Below are positions 8,290-15,780 of a stretch of 64,000 nucleotides of DNA, one piece after another (within the stretch, counting starts at the first letter, position 1; each line of letters starts with the position of its first letter). The notes below the pieces were generated by a model. That model was not told the origin of the DNA. It saw only the letters and a list, made by a program, of their open reading frames with translations, and did not search any database. Origin of the DNA: Euzebyales bacterium (GTDB lineage Bacteria; Actinomycetota; Nitriliruptoria; Euzebyales; JAHELV01); NCBI GenBank assembly GCA_036374135.1, contig DASUUK010000003.1, positions 18,630 to 82,629 of the forward strand, written 5' to 3'. The position numbers and the translations under genes were made by a program.

Positions 8290-8418
8290 TCAAGAGCATA
8301 CCTTCAGGCCGTCGACGTAGTCGTCGGGCATCAGCCCGCGGTACGCCGCCTGCCAGGCGCGCACGACCAGCGCACCCATCGCCGCCGCGTCGCTGGGCCC
8401 CGCTGTACGCACGTGCAT
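8290..8418 (-). pseudogene. truncated GNAT acetyltransferase (N-terminal 42 residues)
   Basis: On the minus strand from an ATG at 8418: MHVRTAGPSDAAAMGALVVR, then AWQAAYRGLMPDDYVDGLK, followed at once by a foreign VCS and a stop. This is the standard N-terminus of an about 165-residue GNAT acetyltransferase (beta1-alpha1 and the YRGLMPDDYVDGL loop). The acetyl-CoA-binding motif A is missing, so the gene is a deletion remnant. An ATG at 8454 would extend it by 12 residues. Confidence 0.65.
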
Positions 8419-8644
8419 CTCGGATCCGCCGGTCACGTTGACGCCGGGCAACATAACCGAGATGCCCTCGCTTCGGAAGACTGAGGAGCGACTCGACGGG
8501 CTCCGAGCGGGCTCGTGCCAACCACATATCGGATGTCGATGGGACCGAACCGTAAGACCGCCTCCCGATTCCCGACCCCGACGGCCCGCTCAACCCTGGC
8601 CGCGCGTAGTGTCAGGGCCGGTAGAAGCGGCGGCCAGAGCAGCG

Positions 8645-8935
8645 TCAACCGAGCGCTGCGCACAAAGCCGAGAGGTCGCCCTCCAACTCCTGATGTGGAC
8701 CGCTCACGACGATCACCTCGCCGGTCGACGCGTCAAAGACGACTCGGCCGGCGTCAATCAGCACAATCCCAGCACCCGGCGCGTTGAAATGGAACACCAA
8801 TCCGAAGAAGCTCTCGGTCGTCGGCTCACCGTTCTCGAAGTCGATGACCACAGTCCAAGCATCGTGACCTGATACCGATGCGCCGGTCTCCGGGTTGGTC
8901 GCCGTGCCGTCGTCGCTCAGATCCGCGATGAGCAT
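8645..8935 (-). pseudogene. 3' half of a secreted-protein gene (not inverted)
   Basis: Open frame of 96 residues beginning MLIADLSDDGTATNPETG and ending in FHFNAPGAGIVLIDAGRVVF, then GPHQELEGDLSALCAAL. This is the C-terminal half of a family of small secreted actinobacterial proteins recognised from memory (TNPxTG, VLIDAGRVVFD, GPHQ and ALCAAL motifs). It has no signal peptide. The matching N-terminal half lies immediately beyond, on the opposite strand (8947-9177), which suggests that the 5' half of one minus-strand gene has been inverted in place. Confidence 0.6.
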
Positions 8936-8946
8936 TCGCGTGTTAG

Positions 8947-9177
8947 TTCCTTGCCTCGGTCGTACTGGCGATGATGGCTGTCGCTGTGCCGGCTACCGCT
9001 GTGCCACCGACGACGGAATCGTTTGAGTTCGTCGATGAGTTCGTCGACGAGGAATCCTGCAGCTTCCCTATCGAGGTGACCTTTGTCGGGGGCGGGACCG
9101 AGCGAACCTTTTGCAGCGAAGACGGCACAGTTAAGAAGGTGATCGTTAACCTACCTCCATTGGCAATGCGCCGGTGA
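8947..9177 (+). pseudogene. 5' half of the same secreted-protein gene, inverted
   Basis: The frame reads FLASVVLAMMAVAVPATA (hydrophobic signal core), then ESFEFVDEFVDEESCSFPIE, then VTFVGGGTERTF and EDGTVKKVIVNLPPLAM, stopping after two foreign residues. It is the N-terminal half of the family whose C-terminal half lies at 8645-8935 on the other strand. No start codon is left: an in-frame TAG at 8944 precedes the hydrophobic core, and the ATG pair at 8971 has no ribosome site. Flipping the segment restores an in-frame join (see findings). Confidence 0.6.
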
Positions 9178-9392
9178 GCCCGCCAGCCGGAGGCCGTTCA
9201 CGACTCACCCGACCACCCGCTCCGGAATGGCGTGAGCCCGAGCAGGGCGCGACTGCCGCGGCCGGCTTGGCACGGCTGGAAGATCCGCTGTGTAAACCGG
9301 GTACTCGGCACGTAGCGGAGGTGTGGGCCAGCCCTCCGCATGATCAGGGGTCCGTCGAATCGGTAGCATTCCGGCGGCGGACTTGAAGGCGC

Positions 9393-10176
9393 ATGACGAG
9401 AGGGGCAGAGCGCGTGGGCAGCAGAGATATCCATCGACGGATGGGGGCAGCGGACATTGTCGTCATGCTCCGGGACCTTCTCGAAGACGAATGTCACGAC
9501 GCTCGCCCGCAGCCGACTCGATCCAGCACCCGCGACCTCCCTTGAGTTCGCGGTAGCAGAATGCGAGCGGCCGTCTACATCGCCTCGCCCTGCCCGAGTG
9601 AGAAGTCTCAGCCCTTCACAACGGACCGCGGTTTGCCATCGGGACGGCTTCATCGACCGGCTCAGTCCAGAACGCTGACGGCTGGTCTACCCAGGAGCGA
9701 TCCGCGTGCTGTCGCTTGAGCTGCCCGGCGCGATCGATGCCCACCCAGATGGACCCTGGGCGTACCGCGCAAACGCGCCGGTGTGGTGGGACCTGTGGCC
9801 AACGGTCGATCACCTGACCCCGCGGGCACGCTCGGGTACGAACGCCGAGGACAACCTCGCTTGCGTGTCCTGGTGGCGCAACGATACCAAAGGCGATCGA
9901 ACACTTGCCGAGACCGGCTGGACGCTTCAAGCTCCCGGCTCGCCAGACGAGTGGGACGGCCTCCTCGAATGGTTCGTCGATCGCGTACGCCGCCGGCCGC
10001 ATCTTGCTGAGGATGCAACGGTTCGCAGCTATGTCATAGCCGCGTCATCGGTCATCGCCGTCGATGTCGACGTGAGCGGGGTCGCCATAGAATCCGCCGC
10101 CACGGTGGCTGCCTCGCCGCAGCCGGACCGTGACCGTCACGACAGGCCGACGATGCGCTGTCGAAAGTCGGTCTGA
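9393..10176 (+). pseudogene. HNH endonuclease pseudogene (frameshift and nonsense codon)
   Basis: The first frame starts at ATG 9393 (or GTG 9411) and ends at a TGA near 9542 after SSTRDLP. The +1 frame continues LEFAVAECERPST, RTAVCHRDGFIDRLSPER, then an in-frame TGA at 9676-9678, then RLVYPGAIRVLSLELPGAID. The HNH-type core WPTVDHLTPRARSGTNAEDN and LACVSWWRNDTKGD follows, then WTLQAPGSPDEWDGLLEWF. The DH, N and N-x-x-KG positions match a common actinobacterial HNH family, so the active site is readable. The reading frame needs one base restored near 9540 and one codon repaired at 9676. Confidence 0.7.
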
Positions 10177-10440
10177 GCGACGAACAGCCGGGGGGCCTAC
10201 CACAGCCACCTGTCACAGACCGCGCCCAAGACTTGGCTGGCAAGCAGCGGGACCTGGCGGGTCATTCAACATCCCAGCCGTCAACGCATCCTCGAGCGAC
10301 TGGTCGACGGCAACTGGAGCATGTACGAGGAGGGCCACAGCTCCGACCGACTGCTCGCGCTCGCCGCCGAGACAGACCGCCAAAACGGCATTCCGACTAG
10401 CGACCCACACCGGCGCTGCTGGCTCAACATCGAACCGTGA
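10177..10440 (+). other. open-frame fragment, possibly a decayed gene
   Basis: In the same frame as the HNH remnant, after its stop, there is a coding-like run without a start codon: TWRVIQHPSRQRILERLVDG, then GHSSDRLLALAAETDRQNG, ending WLNIEP at 10440. Codon choice looks coding, but there is no ATG, GTG or TTG in its first half and no family is recognised. It may be a 5'-truncated gene. Confidence 0.3.
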
Positions 10441-10672
10441 CGCCATGCGAACGTCACAACCGCCGGCCACGGTACGGGGTTCCGGCATCCGGGACGCCGA
10501 TATGACGGCCGAGCATGGACTGGACCCTACTCAACACTAATGGATTCCATCCAATTCCGCCCCACCTTGCCGGAAACGGGCGGCCAACGGCAGCCGGGAG
10601 ACTCATTTCCGAGGGGTTGACGGAATAGGAACCTGCTACTGAATTGATCAGGCCTAGTGGATACAAGACCCG
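10441..10672. other. AT-richer gap without a gene
   Basis: About 230 bp before the 3' end of the membrane gene at 10673. Only short frames on both strands; nothing recognised. Confidence 0.4.
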
Positions 10673-11491
10673 TCAAGTTAGGTTGTCGCCAACGGGTCGA
10701 TCGGAGTGTCCTTCCGCACAGCTGTGGAGCTGCGCGTCGCCCAAGTCAAAGCTAGATCTCGGCATCCATCCTTGAGCAATTCTGATCCAGGACGCTGATC
10801 GATTGTGATCCTCGTAAGAACAAATGGCGGTAAGGCTGCCCCCAACAGTGATATCTTCGGCACGTTGTGAAGTGACTAAGCGTAAATCGCGGATCGGTCG
10901 TCGATAAGTGTGCGCCGCACTTACTACCTCCAATCGCGGAAAGGTGGTGGTCCACTCGTCAGCTTTTTGGTCGAACAGGACCTCGGATATTCTTGGCCCC
11001 GCTGTTCCATGCTGGGCCTTCACATCCCAGAATGCGATCTCTACCTTGACATCGGTACCGTCGCGAAACTGCTTGTCGCGAGCATCTTTCATGTAGTGCT
11101 TCACTTCAACCTTGTACGTATTGCGATCCTCGGCTGAGGCGAATGATAATATCTCGGCCCAAGCCGACTGCTGCCAGCCAGGGTCGGCGCGCATATTGTT
11201 GTACTGGTCGACGGCGTCTCCTACGAGCATTGCGGAGGCGCGATCAGTTCGTCCCACGGCAGCCCGTTCAAAGAACCGGTGAACAAGTTCGCGGGCCTCA
11301 TCATCGTCGAGATTCTTGTACTCAGAAGCGCACACGATGGGAACTGCCTGCCACTGACAGACGTTCTCTCGGACCTCGTTGTCTCGGGCGGCCCAAGCAA
11401 GCACAGCAATTACGGCAGCAGCGATGACGGCGGGCACACTGCGTCCCGACCGCCTGCCGTAGCTGTACGCCTCAGACTGCACATTGCTCAC
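10673..11491 (-). CDS. membrane-anchored protein with NTF2-like and SH3-like parts
   Basis: 272 residues from a GTG at 11491, chosen because GGAGG lies 7 bp upstream. A Tyr/Arg-rich start (SEAYSYGRRSGR) leads into one membrane helix (VPAVIAAAVIAVLAW). Residues about 65-190 resemble an NTF2-like fold (ARELVHRFFERAAVGRTDRA). The C-terminus resembles an SH3-type module (SLTAICSYEDHNRSASWIRI, QGWMPRSSFDL). It is probably an extracytoplasmic anchored protein of unknown role. Codons are visibly richer in A and T (AAT, AAA, ATT, TTG) than in the flanking genes, which suggests recent acquisition. Confidence 0.6.
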   Translation of the reverse strand: MSNVQSEAYSYGRRSGRSVPAVIAAAVIAVLAWAARDNEVRENVCQWQAVPIVCASEYKNLDDDEARELVHRFFERAAVGRTDRASAMLVGDAVDQYNNMRADPGWQQSAWAEILSFASAEDRNTYKVEVKHYMKDARDKQFRDGTDVKVEIAFWDVKAQHGTAGPRISEVLFDQKADEWTTTFPRLEVVSAAHTYRRPIRDLRLVTSQRAEDITVGGSLTAICSYEDHNRSASWIRIAQGWMPRSSFDLGDAQLHSCAEGHSDRPVGDNLT

Positions 11492-11932
11492 CGCGGTCCC
11501 TCCGCACAGGTGACTAACTGGCAACCCTAGACAACAACGGACAACACCAAATGTCACGAGAACGATTTCTGAACTCTCGGCCGCTGTTGCATCACCGCCA
11601 ACCAGCGCGAGCCGGGACGGCACGCTGTCAATCTCGTGTCCTTGACAGGGCCGAGAGTGATCGTCCAACGACATGCTCGAACGAGACCGATGTGTGCGTT
11701 TCCGGCCGAACATCCCCCCGCACAGCTCAGCTCGACCTCGGAGAGGCTTCGGCACCCGGTAGGGTGCAATCCGTCCGCGACTGGTTGTCGGACAGCGCGG
11801 ACGGGTTCGATGCGGGTGGTTCGACGCCCCGACGCCCCGGACCGGCGCACCACTTGGGCTCCGCGCGATCCGCCGGACGGTGGCGACAGCGCTGTCCGCC
11901 GACGCCACGTCGGCGGGTCGAGTACAACTCAC
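11492..11932. other. 441-bp gap without a recognised gene
   Basis: Long but unconvincing frames run on both strands. TTGACA at 11642-11647 looks like a -35 element in the plus direction, but no matching -10 is obvious. It forms the upstream region of both the 10673-11491 gene (leftward) and the DUF1028 gene (rightward). Confidence 0.4.
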
Positions 11933-12880
11933 GTGACAGGTCAAGGTCGAGGATGGAAGGACGGCCCGATCACCTACTCGATCGTGGCGCGCTGCGCCGA
12001 GACCGGGCGACTGGGCGTCGCGATCGCGAGCCAGGCGCTGGCCGTCGGCCGCCTCGCGGCGTTCGCCGATGCAGGAGTCGGCGCGGTCGTCACCCAGAGC
12101 GTCGTGCTGATGGCGCACGGACCGCGCGTGCTCGACGGGCTGCGCGACGGCATGGGCGCCGCGGAGGCGGTCGCCGCGTCGCTCGACGCCGATGAAGGGT
12201 CAGCGCTGCGACAGCTCGCCGCGGTCGACACCCACGGGACGGTGGCGGCGTTCACGGGTGACCGGTGCATGGGGCACGCGGGGCACGTGACGGGAGACGG
12301 CTGGTCCGCGCAGGCGAACCTCGCGTCCGACCCCGGGGTGTGGGCGGCGATGGGCGCGGCCTACCGGGATCACAGCGGTCCGCTCGAGCAGCGGCTTCTC
12401 GCAGCCCTCGACGCGGCCGAGGCCGCCGGCGGTGATCTGCGCGGGCGGCAGTCAGCGGCGCTGCGCGTCGTCGCGCCGGCGCCGACTGGTGACCTGCTCA
12501 CCGACGTCGTCATCGATGTGCGGGTCGACGATCACCCGGAGCCGTTGCGTGAGCTGCGCCGCCTGGTCGGCCTGGCCGTCGGGTTCCATCGGCTCGAAGT
12601 CGCCGAGCAGGCACTCGGCAGGGGCGAGGAGGACGAGGCGGTGCGTCTCGGTGGCGCCGTGGTCGTAGCGCACCCCGACGAGGTCCCGTACCGGTCAGCC
12701 TTCGCCATGCTGCTGATCGCGACCGGCCAGATCGACCGGGCACGCGAGGAACTGGCACAGGCGACCACCGCAAGCGGGGACGACCGGTGGCGCCTGCTGC
12801 TCCGGCGTGCCGCCGACGCCGGGCTCATCGACGACGACGCCGTCGCCGCCGTCCTGCGAGACCGGACCCCGACGGACTGA
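11933..12880 (+). CDS. DUF1028 family protein (Ntn-hydrolase-like)
   Basis: About 315 residues. The DUF1028 core is clear: ITYSIVARCAETGRLGVAIA, GVGAVVTQSVVLMAHGPRV, and later DDHPEPLRELRRLVGLAVG. After about residue 220 comes a tetratricopeptide-like helical tail, as in many family members. The only canonical in-frame start is GTG 11933, without a ribosome site. The family N-terminus (usually MTYSIVAR) aligns with an ATC codon at 11969 that has GGAAGGA 7 bp ahead, so the normal ATG may have mutated. The function of the family is unsettled. Confidence 0.8.
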   Translation: MTGQGRGWKDGPITYSIVARCAETGRLGVAIASQALAVGRLAAFADAGVGAVVTQSVVLMAHGPRVLDGLRDGMGAAEAVAASLDADEGSALRQLAAVDTHGTVAAFTGDRCMGHAGHVTGDGWSAQANLASDPGVWAAMGAAYRDHSGPLEQRLLAALDAAEAAGGDLRGRQSAALRVVAPAPTGDLLTDVVIDVRVDDHPEPLRELRRLVGLAVGFHRLEVAEQALGRGEEDEAVRLGGAVVVAHPDEVPYRSAFAMLLIATGQIDRAREELAQATTASGDDRWRLLLRRAADAGLIDDDAVAAVLRDRTPTD

Positions 12881-13269
12881 TCCGATCCGTCCCCCGACCA
12901 CAGATCGCCGCCAGTTGCTGGACGAGCACGTCCGGCCGGAGCGACGTTGAGGCTCGCCTCGCAACGACGTTCGCAATTGCATCGTTGGTGCTGACTGATC
13001 TGACTGGAAGTGTTTATTTCACCACGGTGTACAACATCGTCAGCCGAGATGGAACCGACGGCGAGCAACTCACGGACTTCTCGAAGCAGATTCGCAATCT
13101 CATCTGTCATGGGTCCGACGGGTGTGAGAAATCCGACTCGCCTCATGCACGGTACCCCGCCGGTCCTGCGCCACGGACGCGATTCTCGAACGACGAAATG
13201 GGGCGACCGAGCAATCGTCGCCCGAAGTGACGCGTGCGAGCGGGTGCCTTCGAATCGCAACGGAGGTGT
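12881..13269. other. 389-bp gap between DUF1028 and TetR genes
   Basis: Both flanking genes end here (convergent). The sequence is less G+C-biased than its neighbours. Frames on either strand (for example minus-strand MTDEIANLLREVRELL near 13100) lack family resemblance; decayed coding sequence is possible. Confidence 0.4.
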
Positions 13270-13983
13270 TCAGCCCGTCGTGCGCCGGTGTTCGAGCCCG
13301 TCCAGTATCAGATCGAGACCGAACTCGAACTCGATCTGGTCATCACACCACCCCAACGAGCTGTCGCCCTCGTCGTGCGCGACCTCCGAGAGCATCGCCA
13401 GCAGGTGGGGAAACTGGTCCGCGTGCTCCTCGAGCAGGGCGGCGGTCTCCGCGCCCGCGGCCTCGGGATCGTCGGGCTCGAAGAGCTCCTGGGTGAACCC
13501 GAGCGCGCGACTTCCCAATGCGTGCAGTGCGTGATGTGCGACGTCATATGAGAAACCACCGGATTTCAGGATGCCGAGCACGCCATCGAAGTAGCGCACC
13601 ATCGCCGGGATCGTCTTCGTGCGCGTCTCGAGCACCCGGGGCGCCCACCTGTGCCGGAGCAGCACCTGCCGGGCGGTGAGGACGCGCACGCGCAGCGCCG
13701 TCTGCCAGTCGTCCCCCGGTTCCGGTCCGTCCGCCTGCTCCACCGCAGCGAGGATCTCGTCGAGTACGACGTCGACCACGCCGTCCAGGATCGCCTCCTT
13801 GTTGGGCACGTGGTGGTACAGCGACATCGCTTCGACCCCGAGCTGCCGGGCGAGCCCGCGCATCGTGAGCGCGTCGAGGCCGCTTTCATCGGCCAACTCG
13901 ACGGCCGCGCGAAGCACGCGCTCACGGCTCAGCGGGACGCGGGCAACCTCGGTCGACACGTCGACAGCACTGTCAGATGCCAT
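13270..13983 (-). CDS. TetR-family transcriptional regulator
   Basis: 237 residues. The N-terminal HTH (LSRERVLRAAVELADESGLD, TMRGLARQLGVEAMSLYHHV, NKEAILDG) is a standard TetR DNA-binding domain. The C-terminal part (YFDGVLGILKSGGFSYDVAH) resembles the TetR_C_1 class found in tetracycline-type repressors. The start at 13983 is chosen for GAGAGGTG 5 bp upstream; longer frames begin at 14004 and 14058. No efflux gene is adjacent, so its target may be itself or lie elsewhere. Confidence 0.9.
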   Translation of the reverse strand: MASDSAVDVSTEVARVPLSRERVLRAAVELADESGLDALTMRGLARQLGVEAMSLYHHVPNKEAILDGVVDVVLDEILAAVEQADGPEPGDDWQTALRVRVLTARQVLLRHRWAPRVLETRTKTIPAMVRYFDGVLGILKSGGFSYDVAHHALHALGSRALGFTQELFEPDDPEAAGAETAALLEEHADQFPHLLAMLSEVAHDEGDSSLGWCDDQIEFEFGLDLILDGLEHRRTTG

Positions 13984-14585
13984 GGACACCTCTCGTCGGG
14001 CCATCCTACCCGTACATAGTAAGTCTGAGCGCGTCGACATCATACGCGCCTGCGCCACGCGAGGCGGTACCGGTTGTGATCGGCTCGCAAACTGGACACC
14101 GCCGCGCCTGGAAGATTGAAATCCTCACCGCCACATGGATCGGCGATCATGTCGCACGGACGGGCCAGAAGGGTTGACATTTCTTTGTCCGGCGGAGCCG
14201 GTCCTCCAGTCGTTCGTGGAATAGCCCCATGCAGTTTCGCAACGCAGGAACAAGCCACCACAAGACGCTGAAGCACGGCGTGGCGATCACAGACAGACAT
14301 GGCGAGGTCGATCACAGCGACGCTATTGTGTCAACAGTGTTTGTGATGCTCAGGCGTTGACAGCGATGGCGGGAAGCTGAGATGGCACCGAAGGTGCACT
14401 ATGTTTGGCACCATTGACAAGGCCGTCAGACGGTAGCGCCGGAGACCGCGACGTCGCGGAGTGGACGCTCGGTGAGGGTCGGACCGGCCGGCTCATGCCG
14501 GGCATTGGACAGATCGCCACCCGTCGGCGACCATGGGTGACGCGAGTGTGACAGCCAAGTGCGGTCGCAGAACGTGAGGTCGCCG
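13984..14585. other. 602-bp intergenic region upstream of TetR and the secreted protein
   Basis: No gene seen. It contains an odd palindrome TACATAGTA at 14013-14021, 29 bp upstream of the TetR start, a possible autoregulatory operator. A CAACAGTGTTTG near-palindrome lies around 14336. There are short AT-rich stretches, and the region looks like remnant DNA at the edge of the decaying island. Confidence 0.45.
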
Positions 14586-15098
14586 GTGACAGCGAAGGGT
14601 ACGGCCGGGCCACTGAGGCGCATCGTCGTCTCGGGGTTGGCCGCGCTCAGCATGCTCCTGCTCGCGGCACCCGGCGCCGCCGCCGACATCGTGCTCACGC
14701 TGTCGGTCGACCGCGAGGCGCGGATCACCGCACTCGACGCGGCGGGCGCGGGAGTGACCGATGGCACCTTCTCACTCGCAGATGCCGACGAGGTGCGGGC
14801 ACACGGCGCGGTGCACGACGAGTTCGTGTCGGTCGACGATGAGCTCGGACCCAAGATCGTGCGCGCTGTCGAGACCTACACCCTCGATGACGGCAGCTCG
14901 TTCACGATCCGGTCGGTCGGCCGACGGACGTCCAGCGACGGGGCGACGCTGACGCTGTCGACGACCGTGGTGCTCATGGACGGCACCGGCGCCTACGCCG
15001 GGTTGACCGCCCAGGGCGTCGGCACCACGGTCGTGGATCTGACCAGCCGGACGGTCCACAGCCGCTACGACCTCGACATGCGCGCTGACGCCGCGTAG
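14586..15098 (+). CDS. secreted protein of unknown function
   Basis: 170 residues from GTG 14586, with GAGG about 8 bp upstream. A signal peptide (RRIVVSGLAALSMLLLAAPG, then AAA) leads to a beta-rich mature domain with SVDREARITALDAAGAGVTD, RAVETYTLDDGSSFTIRSVG and MDGTGAYAGLTAQGVGTTVV. The GTGAYAGLTGxG motif resembles secreted dirigent/allene-oxide-cyclase-like barrel proteins, a weak analogy. It lies 33 bp upstream of a lipoprotein gene on the same strand, probably co-transcribed. Confidence 0.65.
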   Translation: MTAKGTAGPLRRIVVSGLAALSMLLLAAPGAAADIVLTLSVDREARITALDAAGAGVTDGTFSLADADEVRAHGAVHDEFVSVDDELGPKIVRAVETYTLDDGSSFTIRSVGRRTSSDGATLTLSTTVVLMDGTGAYAGLTAQGVGTTVVDLTSRTVHSRYDLDMRADAA

Positions 15099-15131
15099 CT
15101 CCGGTCCACCGACGGGCGGGAACCTACCGTC

Positions 15132-15728
15132 ATGTGCCGGCGTCGAAGCGGCATGGGTGTGATGGGCGCGGCGTCGCGAGGCACCGGACTTCCACTGGCG
15201 CTGGTCTGTGTCACCCTGTCCGCATGCGGTGCAGCCGCGACGCCCTCCTCCACGAGTGATTCATCTGCCGCGCCGTCACGTCCGGTCCCCGGTGTCGTGC
15301 GTTCCGAGCCCCCGACCGCGGCACCGTCCGAGCCCGATGAAACGGTCTCCCAGCAGCCGCCGCCGCTGGTCATCGCATCGGACGCCGGAGTGGCCACGTA
15401 CGACGCCTACACCTACTGCTGGAGCGCCGAAGGCGTCGGCGTGTGCGCCGACGGTGTGCCCACGCTCGACGTCCGCGCGCGAATCGCGGGCGCGACGACC
15501 CTCGAGTTCCCGGTCGACGGATGGACGCTGACGGCGAGCCGACGGCTCGACCGCGACGGAACCGACACAGCGCCCGTGGCGCTGCGTCAGCGCGACGACA
15601 CCGTCTGGCTGATCGCCGACCCGCTGCCCGCCGGTCCTCACGTGATCGAGGTGTCCGGTCGCGGGCCCGAGGGTGATGCCTTCTGGGCCATCCCGGTCGA
15701 CGTCGTGATCGCCGACGGCGCATCCTGA
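15132..15728 (+). CDS. lipoprotein of unknown function
   Basis: 198 residues. The signal peptide ends in a lipobox LSAC at about residues 29-32, followed by a Ser/Thr/Pro-rich linker to about residue 80 and a compact beta domain (YCWSAEGVGVCADGVPTLDV, FPVDGWTLTASRR, PLPAGPHVIEVSGRGPEGD). The domain has one likely disulfide (YCWSxxxxGVC). The true ATG could be one of several in the first 15 codons. It is likely co-transcribed with the secreted protein upstream. Confidence 0.7.
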   Translation: MCRRRSGMGVMGAASRGTGLPLALVCVTLSACGAAATPSSTSDSSAAPSRPVPGVVRSEPPTAAPSEPDETVSQQPPPLVIASDAGVATYDAYTYCWSAEGVGVCADGVPTLDVRARIAGATTLEFPVDGWTLTASRRLDRDGTDTAPVALRQRDDTVWLIADPLPAGPHVIEVSGRGPEGDAFWAIPVDVVIADGAS

Positions 15729-15780
15729 TCCGCGACGCGCGGTACGGTCCCGACCGGACACCCACGATCGGAGCTCTTCG

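Noticed and set aside
9198..9653. Minus-strand 151-residue frame opposite the HNH remnant
   Set aside because: Opposite a coding remnant, no start signal, composition not protein-like.
9676..9678. TGA in the HNH gene as a recoded (selenocysteine) codon
   Set aside because: No family precedent, no stem-loop sought or seen, and a second lesion lies upstream; a nonsense mutation is simpler.
11551..12195. Plus-strand 214-residue frame ahead of DUF1028
   Set aside because: Arg-rich, runs through DUF1028 in another frame; a shadow.
12787..13230. Plus-strand 147-residue frame across the DUF1028 stop
   Set aside because: Its first part is a shifted frame of DUF1028 and it has no ribosome site or family match.
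13230..13270. TTCGAATCG near 13247 as a tRNA T-loop
   Set aside because: No acceptor or anticodon stem can be built around it.
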